Shown: positions 27,164-36,094, counted from the first letter of the stretch. The stretch: DNA of 64,000 nt from Sphingobium sp. TKS (GCF_001563265.1 NZ_CP005086.1:1-64000), one strand, 5' to 3'. Numbers and translations: made by a program. Notes: generated from the letters alone by a model not told the origin.

Positions 27164-27221
27164 CTGAATCAGTTTTGCCGCACTGATTCAGATTTTGAAG
27201 CTAGCATGAGGCATTCTCATG
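27164..27221. promoter_or_regulatory. Two inverted repeats upstream of the WGR gene
   Basis: CTGAATCAG (27164-27172) pairs with CTGATTCAG (27183-27191) around ten bases, and CATGAG (27205-27210) pairs with CTCATG (27216-27221) around GCATT. They lie between the copD-like stop and the WGR start, so they may serve as terminator for the former or operator for the latter. Confidence 0.45.
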
Positions 27222-27243
27222 TTCGCCGACGATGTCGCTTCGC

Positions 27244-27705
27244 TCAGAGGAGACCATGACTGCCGGCTGCAGCACCCATGATCGTCGCGACCGAGAGGAG
27301 AAGGACGATCCGGTGCAGTCTCTCCATCCGCACGAAATCGCGGGTGGGATGGACCGCGCCAGCGGTGCGATGATGGTGCGCCAGAGGCTCGATGACGAAG
27401 AGCATGAGCGCGAAAATCGCCCATAGACATACCATGGCGTGCATCCACCAGAAGCGGGGATCGATGAAGCGACCCCACATCTGGCTACGATAGACCATCC
27501 ACAGACCGCTCGCCCCGGCGATCAGAACCCAGATCCGGGCTTGAGGGGCGAAATGCTCCTCAAAGCGCCGGAACACTGCCAATCTCTCGGCGGGTGGATA
27601 GCCGCGACGGATGGACGGCATCACCACAAGCGTGACGAACGCGACCCCTCCGATCCAAACAACGATCGAGAGGACGTGCAGTGCGCGTGCCAGTGCGTCG
27701 CCCAT
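27244..27705 (-). CDS. CopD-like / DUF2269-type membrane protein
   Basis: A 153-residue protein with four hydrophobic spans (LHVLSIVVWIGGVAFVTLVV, WVLIAGASGLWMVY, HAMVCLWAIFALMLFVIEPL, IVLLLSVATIMGAAAG). Histidines in RALHVLSIV, MHAMVCLW and PLAHHHR could bind haem or copper. It resembles CopD/YncF-type integral proteins. It starts 10 bp after hmp in the same transcript as the haemoglobin genes, which hints at a membrane haem protein in NO resistance, but that is inference. Confidence 0.65.
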   Translation of the reverse strand: MGDALARALHVLSIVVWIGGVAFVTLVVMPSIRRGYPPAERLAVFRRFEEHFAPQARIWVLIAGASGLWMVYRSQMWGRFIDPRFWWMHAMVCLWAIFALMLFVIEPLAHHHRTAGAVHPTRDFVRMERLHRIVLLLSVATIMGAAAGSHGLL

Positions 27706-27715
27706 CGCGCTAGCG

Positions 27716-28930
27716 TCAGGCCGCCAGTAATTCGTCGGCAGGACCGAAGAACTCATAGTGGATGCGATCGGATGGCACACCCGCCAGCGACAGGGTCGAG
27801 ACCGCGTGGCGCAGAAACGGTCGAGGCCCGCAAATATAATAATGGGCGTCGGCAACCGACGTGTTGGCGACCAGCCACTCGTCGGAAATGATTCCGGCGA
27901 CGTCATAGTCGCGGCCCGCAACCTCGTCGGCGAGCGGTGTCTGGTGGAAGTCGATCACCTGGATCGCCTTGGCGCCGGTCGCTAGCGTGCGCACATGATC
28001 CCGCATCGCGTGCGTCAGCTTGTCGTGGGTGCCGTGGATATACTGAACAGGGATGCCGGCATCCTCGTTGGCGAGGGCTTCGAGCATAGCGACCATCGGC
28101 GTGAGGCCGACACCTCCCGAGAGCAGCACGACGGGTCGTTCGTCATGATCGTCGAGAAAGAATTCGCCAGCCGGGGCGGCCACCTTCAGGACTGTGCCCA
28201 CTTTGACGTCCCGGTGGATCCATCCTGAAGCCAGACCAAGCTCTTCGCGCTTGACCGAAATGCGATAGGTCTCGCCGTTGGGCGCAGCCGAAATCGAGTA
28301 GTTCCGCTTGACCGGCGGGTGGCCGGGGATCTCCAGCCAGAATGTCAAATATTGCCCGGGCTTATAGCCCATCACCGGTTGGCCATCGACCGGACGCAGT
28401 ATGTACGAGTTGATCACGCTGCTCTCGCGAACCACAGCGTCGACGCGGAAGTCGCGCCAGCCATTCCAGCCTCCGCTCGCGCCCTTCTGTTCGCCATAGA
28501 TGCGGCCTTCGCGCGCGATGAGGATATTGGCGAGGAACCAATAGGCCTCGCCCCAGGCCGCCAGGATTTCGTCGGTCGCAGCATCGCCGAGCACCGCCTT
28601 GATGGCCCCGAGGAGCGCCTCTGCGACATGCGGATAGTGCTCGGGCAGGATCTGGAGACCGACATGCTTTTGTGCGATCCTCTCGACAGCCGGTGCCAGC
28701 GCGCCAAGATTTTCGATGTTGCTAGCGTAAGCGAGGATCGCACCCGTCAACGCCCGCGGCTGCGACCCAGCATCGCCATGGTGCGACTGGTTGAACAGAT
28801 CGCGGATCTCTGGGTTCTGAAACATGCGGGCATACATCTCATTGACGATATCCAGGCCATGGGCTTCCAGTGCGGGAACGGTCGCCTTGACGAGCGCGAT
28901 CGTCTGTTCGCTGAGAGGTTGCGACATCAT
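27716..28930 (-). CDS. hmp: Flavohaemoglobin, NO dioxygenase
   Basis: A 404-residue enzyme that oxidises NO to nitrate with oxygen and NADH. Residues 1-140 form the globin domain, with proximal histidine in AQKHVGLQILPEHYP and B10 tyrosine in NEMYARMFQ. A FAD domain follows with RNYSISAAP near residue 207, then an NAD domain with LSGGVGLTPM and the closing YEFFGPADEL. All are intact. It starts at a double ATG after AGGAG. Genes upstream (truncated haemoglobin, DUF1971) and downstream (CopD-like) lie in the same direction, with an NsrR-like dyad before the first one. Confidence 0.93.
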   Translation of the reverse strand: MMSQPLSEQTIALVKATVPALEAHGLDIVNEMYARMFQNPEIRDLFNQSHHGDAGSQPRALTGAILAYASNIENLGALAPAVERIAQKHVGLQILPEHYPHVAEALLGAIKAVLGDAATDEILAAWGEAYWFLANILIAREGRIYGEQKGASGGWNGWRDFRVDAVVRESSVINSYILRPVDGQPVMGYKPGQYLTFWLEIPGHPPVKRNYSISAAPNGETYRISVKREELGLASGWIHRDVKVGTVLKVAAPAGEFFLDDHDERPVVLLSGGVGLTPMVAMLEALANEDAGIPVQYIHGTHDKLTHAMRDHVRTLATGAKAIQVIDFHQTPLADEVAGRDYDVAGIISDEWLVANTSVADAHYYICGPRPFLRHAVSTLSLAGVPSDRIHYEFFGPADELLAA

Positions 28931-28982
28931 ATTCTCCTGACTTTGAGGTTAAAAAACGGTGGTGCAATCCGAGGATCGACGA

Positions 28983-29258
28983 TCAGACGTCTGGGCGATG
29001 ATCGTAGAAATCGACCTGCATCTTCATCTGCCCGAGCGGGGTTACGAAATGCGGCTGTTGCGGAAGGACGAGCCCTGGCCTGTCCGGCGTCAGCACGATT
29101 TCCGAAGACGGATCGACATAGGTGAGCGTGAGCGCTCCTTCGATGACCCGGATCAGGCCCCACACGCCCGCCTTGGTGTCGTGACGCGCGCGCAAGGCCG
29201 CCGGGAGCGTGTGCTCATCAAAGATCGGTGTGGATCGATAGGGACGGCTTTCACTCAC
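28983..29258 (-). CDS. DUF1971 (YeaR/TehB-like) small protein
   Basis: A 91-residue protein of the YeaR/DUF1971 family: SESRPYRSTPIFDEHTLPAA at the start and the beta-rich centre WGLIRVIEGALTLTYV. In E. coli yeaR is induced by nitrate and NO through NsrR, and a cupin-like fold is assumed. The ATG overlaps the stop of the haemoglobin gene upstream (ATGA at 29255-29258). Exact chemistry is unknown; a role in tolerance of NO or tellurite is inferred from the family and from its place before hmp. Confidence 0.8.
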   Translation of the reverse strand: MSESRPYRSTPIFDEHTLPAALRARHDTKAGVWGLIRVIEGALTLTYVDPSSEIVLTPDRPGLVLPQQPHFVTPLGQMKMQVDFYDHRPDV

Positions 29259-29689
29259 GAAACTGCACCTCTGTGGTTTTGATCGATCGCGCGGCCGGCC
29301 CGGCTTTGGGGCGCGGGGCCGAGCTTGAAGAATATTGCGAGCTGGAGGCTCTCCGCGATGCGTGCTGCCTTTAATTGGAGCGCGACCGCGGCTGCAGGTT
29401 CCATCAGTTCGTCAGTGGTCTGCTTCCAAAGATCCAGCCAGCGATCGAAGAGGGCCGGGGTAATCCGATCTTTGTGCTTAAGATGTGCCGGGACAGGTTG
29501 GCCCTTATAGCGTCCGGTCGTCAGCATCACCGATGACCAGAAATGGGCCAGCTTCTCTAGATGTTCGGGCCAATCATGCACTGCGTCATTGAAGATCGGT
29601 CCCAACTCGGCGTCTGCCCGGACGCGAGCGTAAAAGGCGTTCACCAAATGCGAGAGACTGCTCTCATTGATCGCTGAGGGACCGTTCAC
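29255..29689 (-). CDS. Group III truncated haemoglobin
   Basis: A 144-residue 2-on-2 globin. The features are NAFYARVRADAELGPIFND, WPEHLEKLAHFWSSVML and the proximal histidine region GQPVPAHLKHKDRI, typical of group III. Group III globins bind oxygen and NO and are common in NO-responsive operons. The C-terminal 25 residues after FFKLGP are a basic extension. It is the first gene of an operon with DUF1971, hmp and the CopD-like gene. An NsrR-like dyad sits 17 bp upstream of its start. Confidence 0.88.
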   Translation of the reverse strand: MNGPSAINESSLSHLVNAFYARVRADAELGPIFNDAVHDWPEHLEKLAHFWSSVMLTTGRYKGQPVPAHLKHKDRITPALFDRWLDLWKQTTDELMEPAAAVALQLKAARIAESLQLAIFFKLGPAPQSRAGRAIDQNHRGAVS

Positions 29690-29705
29690 GACTCATCCTT
29701 CAATC

Positions 29706-29763
29706 ATGCATTGTGGATACATCTATGATGAACGTTTGAAAGATGCAACAGAAATGCATATAA
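29706..29763. promoter_or_regulatory. Two NsrR-like dyads between divergent trHb and nsrR2
   Basis: ATGCATT, six bases, then ATACATCT at 29706-29724 and AAGATGCA, four bases, AAATGCATAT at 29740-29763. The second matches the established NsrR consensus well (AAGATGC ... ATGCATCTT). One faces the haemoglobin operon and the other nsrR2, which fits autoregulation. Confidence 0.6.
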
Positions 29764-29799
29764 AATTACCGGGTCGGAGAAGGCCCGACAGGAACGAGC

Positions 29800-30231
29800 A
29801 TGAAGCTGACGCTGTTCACTGATTATTCGATGCGCGTGCTGCTCTATCTCGCGGCGCGACCGGATCGCCTGTGCTCGATTGCGGAAGTCGCCCGGGCTTA
29901 TGGGATTTCACAGAACCACCTGATGAAGGTGGTCAACGATTTGGCTCGTTCGGGCTACATCGATAGCGTCAGGGGGCGCAGTGGTGGTATTCGTCTCGGT
30001 AAGCGCCCCGCCGAGATCAACATCGGCTCGCTCGTCCGACATACGGAAGGAGGCTTTGATCTGGTCGACTGTGACGGATGCATCGTCGCGCCGGCGTGCC
30101 GGTTGACCGGCATCCTCAAAGAGGCACTTCGCGCATTCCTTTCGGTGCTCGACCGCTATACATTGGTCGATCTCGTTGTCAGTCCTCGCGATTTTGATCA
30201 GATCTTCGGCAAGCTCGAAGAGAAATCCTGA
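29800..30231 (+). CDS. nsrR: NsrR-type Rrf2 transcriptional regulator (copy 2)
   Basis: A 143-residue Rrf2 regulator with C91, C94 and C100 (DCDGCIVAPAC), the NsrR iron-sulfur pattern, and a winged helix SIAEVARAYGISQNHLMKVV. It is divergent from the haemoglobin operon with NsrR-like dyads between them, so it most likely represses that operon and itself until NO reacts with its cluster. It shares alignment over the whole length with copy 1 at the other end of the island, with identical cysteine positions. Confidence 0.88.
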   Translation: MKLTLFTDYSMRVLLYLAARPDRLCSIAEVARAYGISQNHLMKVVNDLARSGYIDSVRGRSGGIRLGKRPAEINIGSLVRHTEGGFDLVDCDGCIVAPACRLTGILKEALRAFLSVLDRYTLVDLVVSPRDFDQIFGKLEEKS

Positions 30232-30511
30232 TCTTTCTCTGCCAAGCTGGGGTTTGTCTGTCCGAGGCTGTTGCCGCGATAGCCGACAATGACGCTGCTA
30301 TCGCGGCGCTCAGTGCCGCTGTCGAGCGCGGGGTGACTCTAGTCGGCAAGATCGTCGAATCGACGATGACCGCAGGTACCGACGACCAATAATTTTGGAG
30401 TTAAATCGCAAAACTATTCATTTGCCTGAGCGGGTCATTTTGCCCACGCTCAAACTCCAGTCGAGGAGAATCTGGTCCGGGGCCTGCCCGATAGGAGAGG
30501 ACGCCTTACGC

Positions 30512-30757
30512 ATGGGGCAGGTACCGAAGAAACGAGCGCCGGGCAGCCCGTTTTCATGGTCCGGGGTTTTATGGACGCTTGCGATGGCGGCCGGCGCCGC
30601 GGGCCTCGTTGCCCTGCAGAAGTCCCGCATTTTGAGCGAGGAGATGCTCATTCTGCTGGTCTTCGTCGCGGTGCCGGTGGCGGCATTCTGTCTCTCTGGC
30701 AAGGGGCAGGATCGCTCCGACGACCAGCCTGCCCCCAGGGACAAACGGTGCCAATAA
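30512..30757 (+). CDS. Small two-span membrane protein, unknown
   Basis: An 81-residue protein from ATG 30512, with GGAGAGG at 30494-30500 upstream. Two hydrophobic stretches (LWTLAMAAGAAGLVAL and MLILLVFVAVPVAAFCLS) are joined by a charged loop, and the tail is hydrophilic. No family was recognised. It lies between nsrR2 and the efflux operon. Confidence 0.45.
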   Translation: MGQVPKKRAPGSPFSWSGVLWTLAMAAGAAGLVALQKSRILSEEMLILLVFVAVPVAAFCLSGKGQDRSDDQPAPRDKRCQ

Positions 30758-30950
30758 GACGCGGCCGCGCACCGAGGGCCTTGATAGAGACGCGGTCGCG
30801 CCCGCGAACTTTCCAACAGAATATTTGCGCCTTACCATCAATATTTTGATCTACGAGAAGAGCAAAAAGCTCGGGTAATAGGGCCGCACCATAGGGAGGT
30901 GATGACCACGGTCTTAGACTGATCGTGACAATTACCCATTGTCACGGTTG

Positions 30951-33014
30951 ATGAGTATGCCGAGTTCGCTTGCAGGCGGAATACGCCTGCCTTTACCCAA
31001 TATCCATGTTGATCCGCAGAGGCTGCTCTTTTCGATGAGCAGCTTGATCGCTGCATCGATTACCTTGGCTATCGCATTTTCGGCCAGCCTCCCGCGCCCC
31101 TGGTGGGCGCTGCTGACGGTCTATGTGACAGCGCAACCAATGGCGGGCGCTTTCCGGCCGAAGGTGTTGTATCGGCTCGGCGGGATCCTGATCGGCGCGG
31201 GCATGACGATCCTGTTGGTGCCGAATCTCCAGAATTCTCCCGAATTGCTCGTGCTTTGCCTCGCATCCTGGGCGGGCCTGTGCATCTATCTTGCGGTACT
31301 CGACCGGACACCGCGCGCCTTCTTGTTCCAGATGGCGGCGTTTAGCGCGGCCGTCATCAGCTTTCCCTATCTCGACGATCCCGCGAACATCTTCGACACC
31401 ACCATTGCCCGGGTCCAGGAGATGACCGTCGCGATCCTGTCGGTGACGGCCGTTCATGCCCTGTTGCAGCCGTGGAGCGCGACGCCGGTCATCCGGGCGC
31501 GGGCGCTATCCTTCTTGACGCATGCGCGGCGCTGGACCGTCGAGGCACTGGGCAGTGAGCACACCAGGCTTGAATATGAGCATCGGCGGATGCTGGCAGC
31601 TGACGTCACCGAACTGGGCATGATCGCCATTCATCTCCCGTTTGACCAGCGCTGGGCGCCGGCGACCCGGCGCCGAGTCATGGCCTTGCAGCAGCACCTC
31701 GCCAATGTGCTGCCCTTCGCATCGGCTGCCGCCAACCGCCTGGATCAATTGCGCGCAATGGCACCCCTGCGACCCGACCTGACGGCGTTGGTGGGCGAGG
31801 TGTCGGACTGGCTGGCGGATGAGGACGCCAGACCGGAACGTGCGGGACAACTCGTCAGGCAGTGCGAGACGTTCGCGCAGGAGATGGAGGCGAAGGCCGA
31901 CTGGGCGTCGTTGCTCACCGCGAGCGCGTGCATCCGCATGGCGGATTTTCTTACGGCGCTCGCGGCCAGTCGCCGACTGGTGAACCGCATTGGCTCGCCG
32001 GGTCGCCCGAAATTCAAGAATGAGGTTGTCGAGCGTTTCGCGCTGGCGCGCGATCACGGTGTCGCTGCCCTGGCAGGTCTCGCGACGACGGTTGCGATCA
32101 TGCTCTATTGCGCGGTCTGGATCCTGCTGGCCTGGCCTAACGGATCGGCGACTGCCGCCTTTGCCGCATTGATCACCTGCTCCTTTGCAGCACAGGATGA
32201 TCCGGCTCCGGTGATCGGGCGCTATCTTACAGCCACCCTCAAGACGTTCCCGCTCGCGGCGCTGTACCTCTTTGTCGTCCTCCCGCGGGTGGACGGTTAT
32301 GAGATGCTGATCATCACGCTCGCGCCGGCGCTGTTGTGGATGGGCTATATTCAGGCCGATCCCAAGCGGTCGCCGGAGGCGCTGCCGATGTTCTCCTGCT
32401 TCATCGTGGCCATGGGTTTTCTCGCGCGATTCCAGGCCGATTTCGCAGCGTTCATCAACACCGGGCTGGCGCAGATCGGCGGGATCGTCGCGACGCTCGC
32501 GGTCACTAAATTGTTTCGCTCGGCCAATGTGTTGTGGACGGCGCGGCGCATTCTGCGGAGCAATTGGGGCGAACTGTCTCGCCTGGCGGACATTCGCACG
32601 CCATTCGTGCCGCAGCGTTGGACGGCCATGGCGGTCGACCGTTTGGGACAGGTGGCCGCACGGATGGCCATCGCGTCACCGAGCGAAGCCCTGCATGCGG
32701 CCGATGGGCTTTCCGACCTGCGCATTGGCCGCAATATCATCCCGTTGCGGCGATCCTTGCCCCACGTCCCCCATGACGTTCGCCATGGCCTAGGCGCTGT
32801 CTTGTCGGGGCTGAGCGCCTTCTATGCGACCCGCTGGCGGAACGGTGCTCCCGATGCTCCGCCGCCTGCCTTGCTCGCCGCGATGGATTCCGCCCTGCAC
32901 GCGTTAGTCGCACTCCCGGGCGACGAACATCGGCGGCAGGCGGTGCGGGCACTGGTCGGCATGCGCTGCAATCTGTTCCCATCCGCCGGGAAGCCGAGCG
33001 GAGCGATGCCATGA
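30951..33014 (+). CDS. FUSC-family inner-membrane efflux protein (AaeB-like)
   Basis: About 687 residues from ATG 30951 (also possible at 30957; TTG at 30939 is less likely). Two repeats of six hydrophobic spans flank a soluble middle domain, as in the fusaric acid resistance / AaeB family that exports aromatic acids. Typical text is SLPRPWWALLTVYVTAQPMAG near residue 45 and WPNGSATAAFAALITCSF near residue 400. It overlaps DUF1656 by 4 bases and is followed by HlyD and NodT-type partners, so a complete tripartite pump is encoded. The substrate is unknown. Confidence 0.85.
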   Translation: MSMPSSLAGGIRLPLPNIHVDPQRLLFSMSSLIAASITLAIAFSASLPRPWWALLTVYVTAQPMAGAFRPKVLYRLGGILIGAGMTILLVPNLQNSPELLVLCLASWAGLCIYLAVLDRTPRAFLFQMAAFSAAVISFPYLDDPANIFDTTIARVQEMTVAILSVTAVHALLQPWSATPVIRARALSFLTHARRWTVEALGSEHTRLEYEHRRMLAADVTELGMIAIHLPFDQRWAPATRRRVMALQQHLANVLPFASAAANRLDQLRAMAPLRPDLTALVGEVSDWLADEDARPERAGQLVRQCETFAQEMEAKADWASLLTASACIRMADFLTALAASRRLVNRIGSPGRPKFKNEVVERFALARDHGVAALAGLATTVAIMLYCAVWILLAWPNGSATAAFAALITCSFAAQDDPAPVIGRYLTATLKTFPLAALYLFVVLPRVDGYEMLIITLAPALLWMGYIQADPKRSPEALPMFSCFIVAMGFLARFQADFAAFINTGLAQIGGIVATLAVTKLFRSANVLWTARRILRSNWGELSRLADIRTPFVPQRWTAMAVDRLGQVAARMAIASPSEALHAADGLSDLRIGRNIIPLRRSLPHVPHDVRHGLGAVLSGLSAFYATRWRNGAPDAPPPALLAAMDSALHALVALPGDEHRRQAVRALVGMRCNLFPSAGKPSGAMP

Positions 33015-33235
33015 TCGAAGAGATCAATATTCTCGGCGTCTATATTCCCGCCGCGCTGTTATGGGGGGTGCTAGCGGCTGTCCTGATCTATCTGGTCCGC
33101 GCGCCTCTCCAGCGTCTGCCTGTCTACCGCGCGCTGTGGCATCCCAGCCTGCTCGAGCTCGCCTGCTTCGTTCTCTTGTGGTGGGGGCTGAGCGTCCTTG
33201 CCGACATGTTCCTCTATTCCTGGCTCATCTCTTGA
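33011..33235 (+). CDS. DUF1656 small membrane protein
   Basis: A 74-residue protein with two spans and the DUF1656 opening EINILGVYIPAALLWGVLA. Members lie between FUSC and HlyD genes (AaeX-like) and are thought to belong to the pump. The ATG overlaps the FUSC stop as ATGA. No independent function is known. Confidence 0.85.
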   Translation: MIEEINILGVYIPAALLWGVLAAVLIYLVRAPLQRLPVYRALWHPSLLELACFVLLWWGLSVLADMFLYSWLIS

Positions 33236-33237
33236 TC

Positions 33238-34137
33238 ATGCTGCATAAACAAAATCTCGTGCGTTCTATCACGACACTCCTCGTCATCCTGGCTACGCTT
33301 GGCGGGATCTATGCGTTGTGGTTGCGCTATCAGGTCGCGCCCGTCACCCGCGACGGCAAGGTCCGGGCTGATATGGTGCCGATCGCGGCCGACGTCAGCG
33401 GGCTCGTTACCGAAGTCCGCGTCCACGACAATCAGGTCGTGAAGAAGGGCGATGTGCTCTTCACGATCGATCAGCCTCGATATCGGCTCGCGCTGGAGCA
33501 GGCCGAGGCGAATGTCGCGAGCCAAAAGGTCGCCCTGGCGCAGGCCATCCGGGAGGACCGGCGTAACCGCGCCATGCCCGAGGTGATCGCGACCGAAGTG
33601 ATCGAGCAGGGGCGGGCGCGGGTCGAGACGTTACGCGCAAGCATCGGCCAGGCCGTTGCCGCGCGGGATCTGGCCCAGTTCAACCTTGAGCGGACATTGG
33701 TCAGGGCGCCTGTCGGTGGTACGGCGTCAAATATGACGCTGCAGCCGGGCGTCTATCTGACGGCGGGCAAGCCCGCCTTCGCGCTCGTTTACGATGCCTC
33801 CCTCCGCGTCGAAGGGTATTTCGAGGAAACCAAGTTGCCCGACATTCGGGTCGGCGATCGCGCGAGTGTCTATCTGATGGGCATCGCCGATGAGGTCGAG
33901 GGCCATGTGCAGAGTATCGCGGGCGGTGTCGAGGATCGCGAACGGGCCGGTGCCGATGGGCAGCTCGCCAATGTGAACCCGTCCTTCACCTGGGTTCGTC
34001 TCGCGCAGCGCATTCCCGTCCGGATCGCGATCGACAAGATTCCCAGGAACGTCCGGATGATCCCGGGACAGACGGTCACGGTGATCGTGCATCCCCGCAA
34101 GGATGGGCGCGAGATCCACAGGAGCTTGCCGTGGTGA
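33238..34137 (+). CDS. HlyD/AaeA-like membrane fusion protein
   Basis: A 299-residue periplasmic adaptor from ATG 33238, 2 bp after DUF1656. One N-terminal anchor (SITTLLVILATLGGIYAL) precedes a biotinyl-lipoyl half (VSGLVTEVRVHDNQVVKKGD), a coiled coil of about 60 residues (ALEQAEANVASQKVALAQAI) and the second half (LVRAPVGGTASNM). It would bridge the FUSC pump and the outer membrane channel. The stop overlaps the NodT gene. Confidence 0.88.
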   Translation: MLHKQNLVRSITTLLVILATLGGIYALWLRYQVAPVTRDGKVRADMVPIAADVSGLVTEVRVHDNQVVKKGDVLFTIDQPRYRLALEQAEANVASQKVALAQAIREDRRNRAMPEVIATEVIEQGRARVETLRASIGQAVAARDLAQFNLERTLVRAPVGGTASNMTLQPGVYLTAGKPAFALVYDASLRVEGYFEETKLPDIRVGDRASVYLMGIADEVEGHVQSIAGGVEDRERAGADGQLANVNPSFTWVRLAQRIPVRIAIDKIPRNVRMIPGQTVTVIVHPRKDGREIHRSLPW

Positions 34138-35552
34138 AGCGCGCACTTTCGTTTCTCTCGATTACGCTGCTCACGGGCTGTGCGGTGGTGGGACCGGATT
34201 ATCATGTGCCCGAGGGTGCGATGATCAGCCAATCGGGTGCGCAAGGGGATTTCCTGTCGGGTAAGGCCGTTGCGAACGCCGAACCGCTGCCTGAGCGGTG
34301 GTGGACGCTCTATAATGATCCCGCGCTCGACGCGCTCGTCGTTCAGGCGCTCGAGGCGAACACCGATTTGCGGGTTGCCGAAGCCAATCTCCAGCGCAGC
34401 CTCGCTCTTCTCGATGCGCGCGGCGCAAGCCGCGAATTGCAAGGCAGCGCCAGCGCGGACACGAGCTATGCGCAGCGATCCGCAGAGGCGGAATTGCAGC
34501 ATGTTCAACCGCCGACGCGCCAGATTTACAATGCCGGTATCGGTGTCAGCTATGATCTTGATCTCTTCGGCGGTCTGAGGCGCGGGATCGAGGCGGCGAG
34601 CGCCGATAGCGAGGCGGCGGCAGCGGCCCGCGACCTCGTGCGGGTCAACGTCGCCGCCGAAGCGACGCGGGCCTATGCTGAGATTTGCAACAGCGGATCC
34701 CAGATCGATCTGCTCAACAGCGTCGTCGCGCTTCAGGCAAAGAGCGTCGCTTTGACCCGCATCCTCATCAGCCATGGCCGCGTCGCCCCTTATGAGCTCG
34801 ATCGGCGGCAAGCGGCGTTGGATTTGACCAGATCCCGCCTTCCGCGTCTCGCCGCCCGGCAGCGCAACGCGCTGTTCCGGATGACGGCGCTGTTGGGACG
34901 CACGCCGAACGAGGCTGATCTCGCGCTTCTAAACTGCCATCATGCGCTGCAAATGACCCAGATCCTGCCCGTAGGAGACGGTCAGGGGCTGTTGCGGCGG
35001 CGCCCTGACATCCGAATAGCCGAACGTCGCCTGGCCGCCTCGACGGCGCGGATCGGCGTGGCGACGGCCGATCTCTATCCGGACATCAAATTGGGAGCGT
35101 CGATCGGGTCGACTGGGGCAACGGCTGATTTTCTCTCGCCCGTGACCAACCGTTTCGGGTTGGGACCGTTGATCAGCTGGACGATCAACCGTCATGCGGT
35201 GCGTGGCAACATCGAGGCGGCAAAAGCGCAAAGCCGGGCTGATCTGGCGGCATTTGATGGCGTGGTCATCAAAGCGCTGCGCGAGATTGAATCATCGCTC
35301 ACATCTTATGCCGCGGGTATCGATCAATTGGAAAATCTCGAGCGGTCGCGCGATGAAGCGGCCCGGGCGGCGCAGCGTACCGCGCAGCTGCGGCGGGGCG
35401 GTAAGATTGATGAGCTTCCTGCGCTCGAAGCCGAACGCGATTTTATCGCGGCGCAGCAAGCCGTGGCCGAGGCGAAAGCCGCCATGAACGAGGATCAGAT
35501 TGCGCTCTTTCTGGCGCTGGGTGGCGGGTGGGCGGCACCGGCTTCCCACTGA
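34131..35552 (+). CDS. NodT/TolC-like outer-membrane efflux lipoprotein
   Basis: A 473-residue channel of the NodT RND-type group. A lipobox (TLLTGCAVV, cysteine at residue 17) means it is a lipoprotein. Two OEP repeats follow, with RWWTLYNDPALDALVVQALE near residue 50 and the second repeat from RRPDIRIAERRLAASTARIG near 285. GTG at 34131 is the likely start, overlapping HlyD by seven bases. It completes the operon FUSC-DUF1656-HlyD-NodT. Confidence 0.88.
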   Translation: MVKRALSFLSITLLTGCAVVGPDYHVPEGAMISQSGAQGDFLSGKAVANAEPLPERWWTLYNDPALDALVVQALEANTDLRVAEANLQRSLALLDARGASRELQGSASADTSYAQRSAEAELQHVQPPTRQIYNAGIGVSYDLDLFGGLRRGIEAASADSEAAAAARDLVRVNVAAEATRAYAEICNSGSQIDLLNSVVALQAKSVALTRILISHGRVAPYELDRRQAALDLTRSRLPRLAARQRNALFRMTALLGRTPNEADLALLNCHHALQMTQILPVGDGQGLLRRRPDIRIAERRLAASTARIGVATADLYPDIKLGASIGSTGATADFLSPVTNRFGLGPLISWTINRHAVRGNIEAAKAQSRADLAAFDGVVIKALREIESSLTSYAAGIDQLENLERSRDEAARAAQRTAQLRRGGKIDELPALEAERDFIAAQQAVAEAKAAMNEDQIALFLALGGGWAAPASH

Positions 35553-36094
35553 TCCGGCTCGGAACGCGCTTACCCATGCATCGGGTGGAAGGGTATCTTG
35601 ATCCGGTGGCCGATAGTCTGGCGAATAGGACCGATTCTGGACGCTGCCTCAGGGAGCATAGACGGCTATTTATCCCACTGATTGTGCGCTTTGGCGTCTT
35701 GCGACCATGGCGTGCGTGCGTGAGGCCCATGATGCGCTATAGGCCTGCGCGAAGCCCCGCTCCCTTGCGCGGCTGACCACTCCCGGCGACATTCAATTGT
35801 CGCCGGGAGACCATTCACGAGCGCTCACGATACTGCGATATCAATTGGGATTCGGGCAGTTAAATGCAAGATTTCTGTTGGATAAGCCGCAAATAATGAA
35901 GTTGTGTAGGCGCTTTCAGCTCTTACCTTGGTCTTGAAATTTGGAGCGATCCGGTCGGCGTTTCCATCGCATCGACGATCGGGGGGCTCACTGCATGCGT
36001 GTTCGCACACGAACGCGGGACCAATATTAGGCGCACTGGCTTCTCAGCAAGACAGACGACTTGGATGTCAACTGCGCCATCAGGAGCAGTCGAC
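35553..36094. other. Intergenic region between the efflux operon and rpiA
   Basis: It holds a strong hairpin (35780-35809) and otherwise shows no gene. A longer reading of rpiA back to 35999 adds poor-quality sequence. The AT-rich stretch near 35850-35910 is a candidate promoter zone. Confidence 0.4.
35780..35809. terminator. Perfect 12-bp hairpin
   Basis: CTCCCGGCGACA pairs with TGTCGCCGGGAG around a 6-base loop (TTCAAT), about 230 bp after nodT. No T-tract follows, so a factor-assisted terminator or mRNA-stabilising hairpin is equally possible. Confidence 0.5.

Noticed and set aside
30236..30392. Short open stretch after nsrR2 (AIAALSAAVERGVTLVGKIV)
   Set aside because: Reads like protein but has no start codon with ribosome-binding site in frame; at best a remnant.
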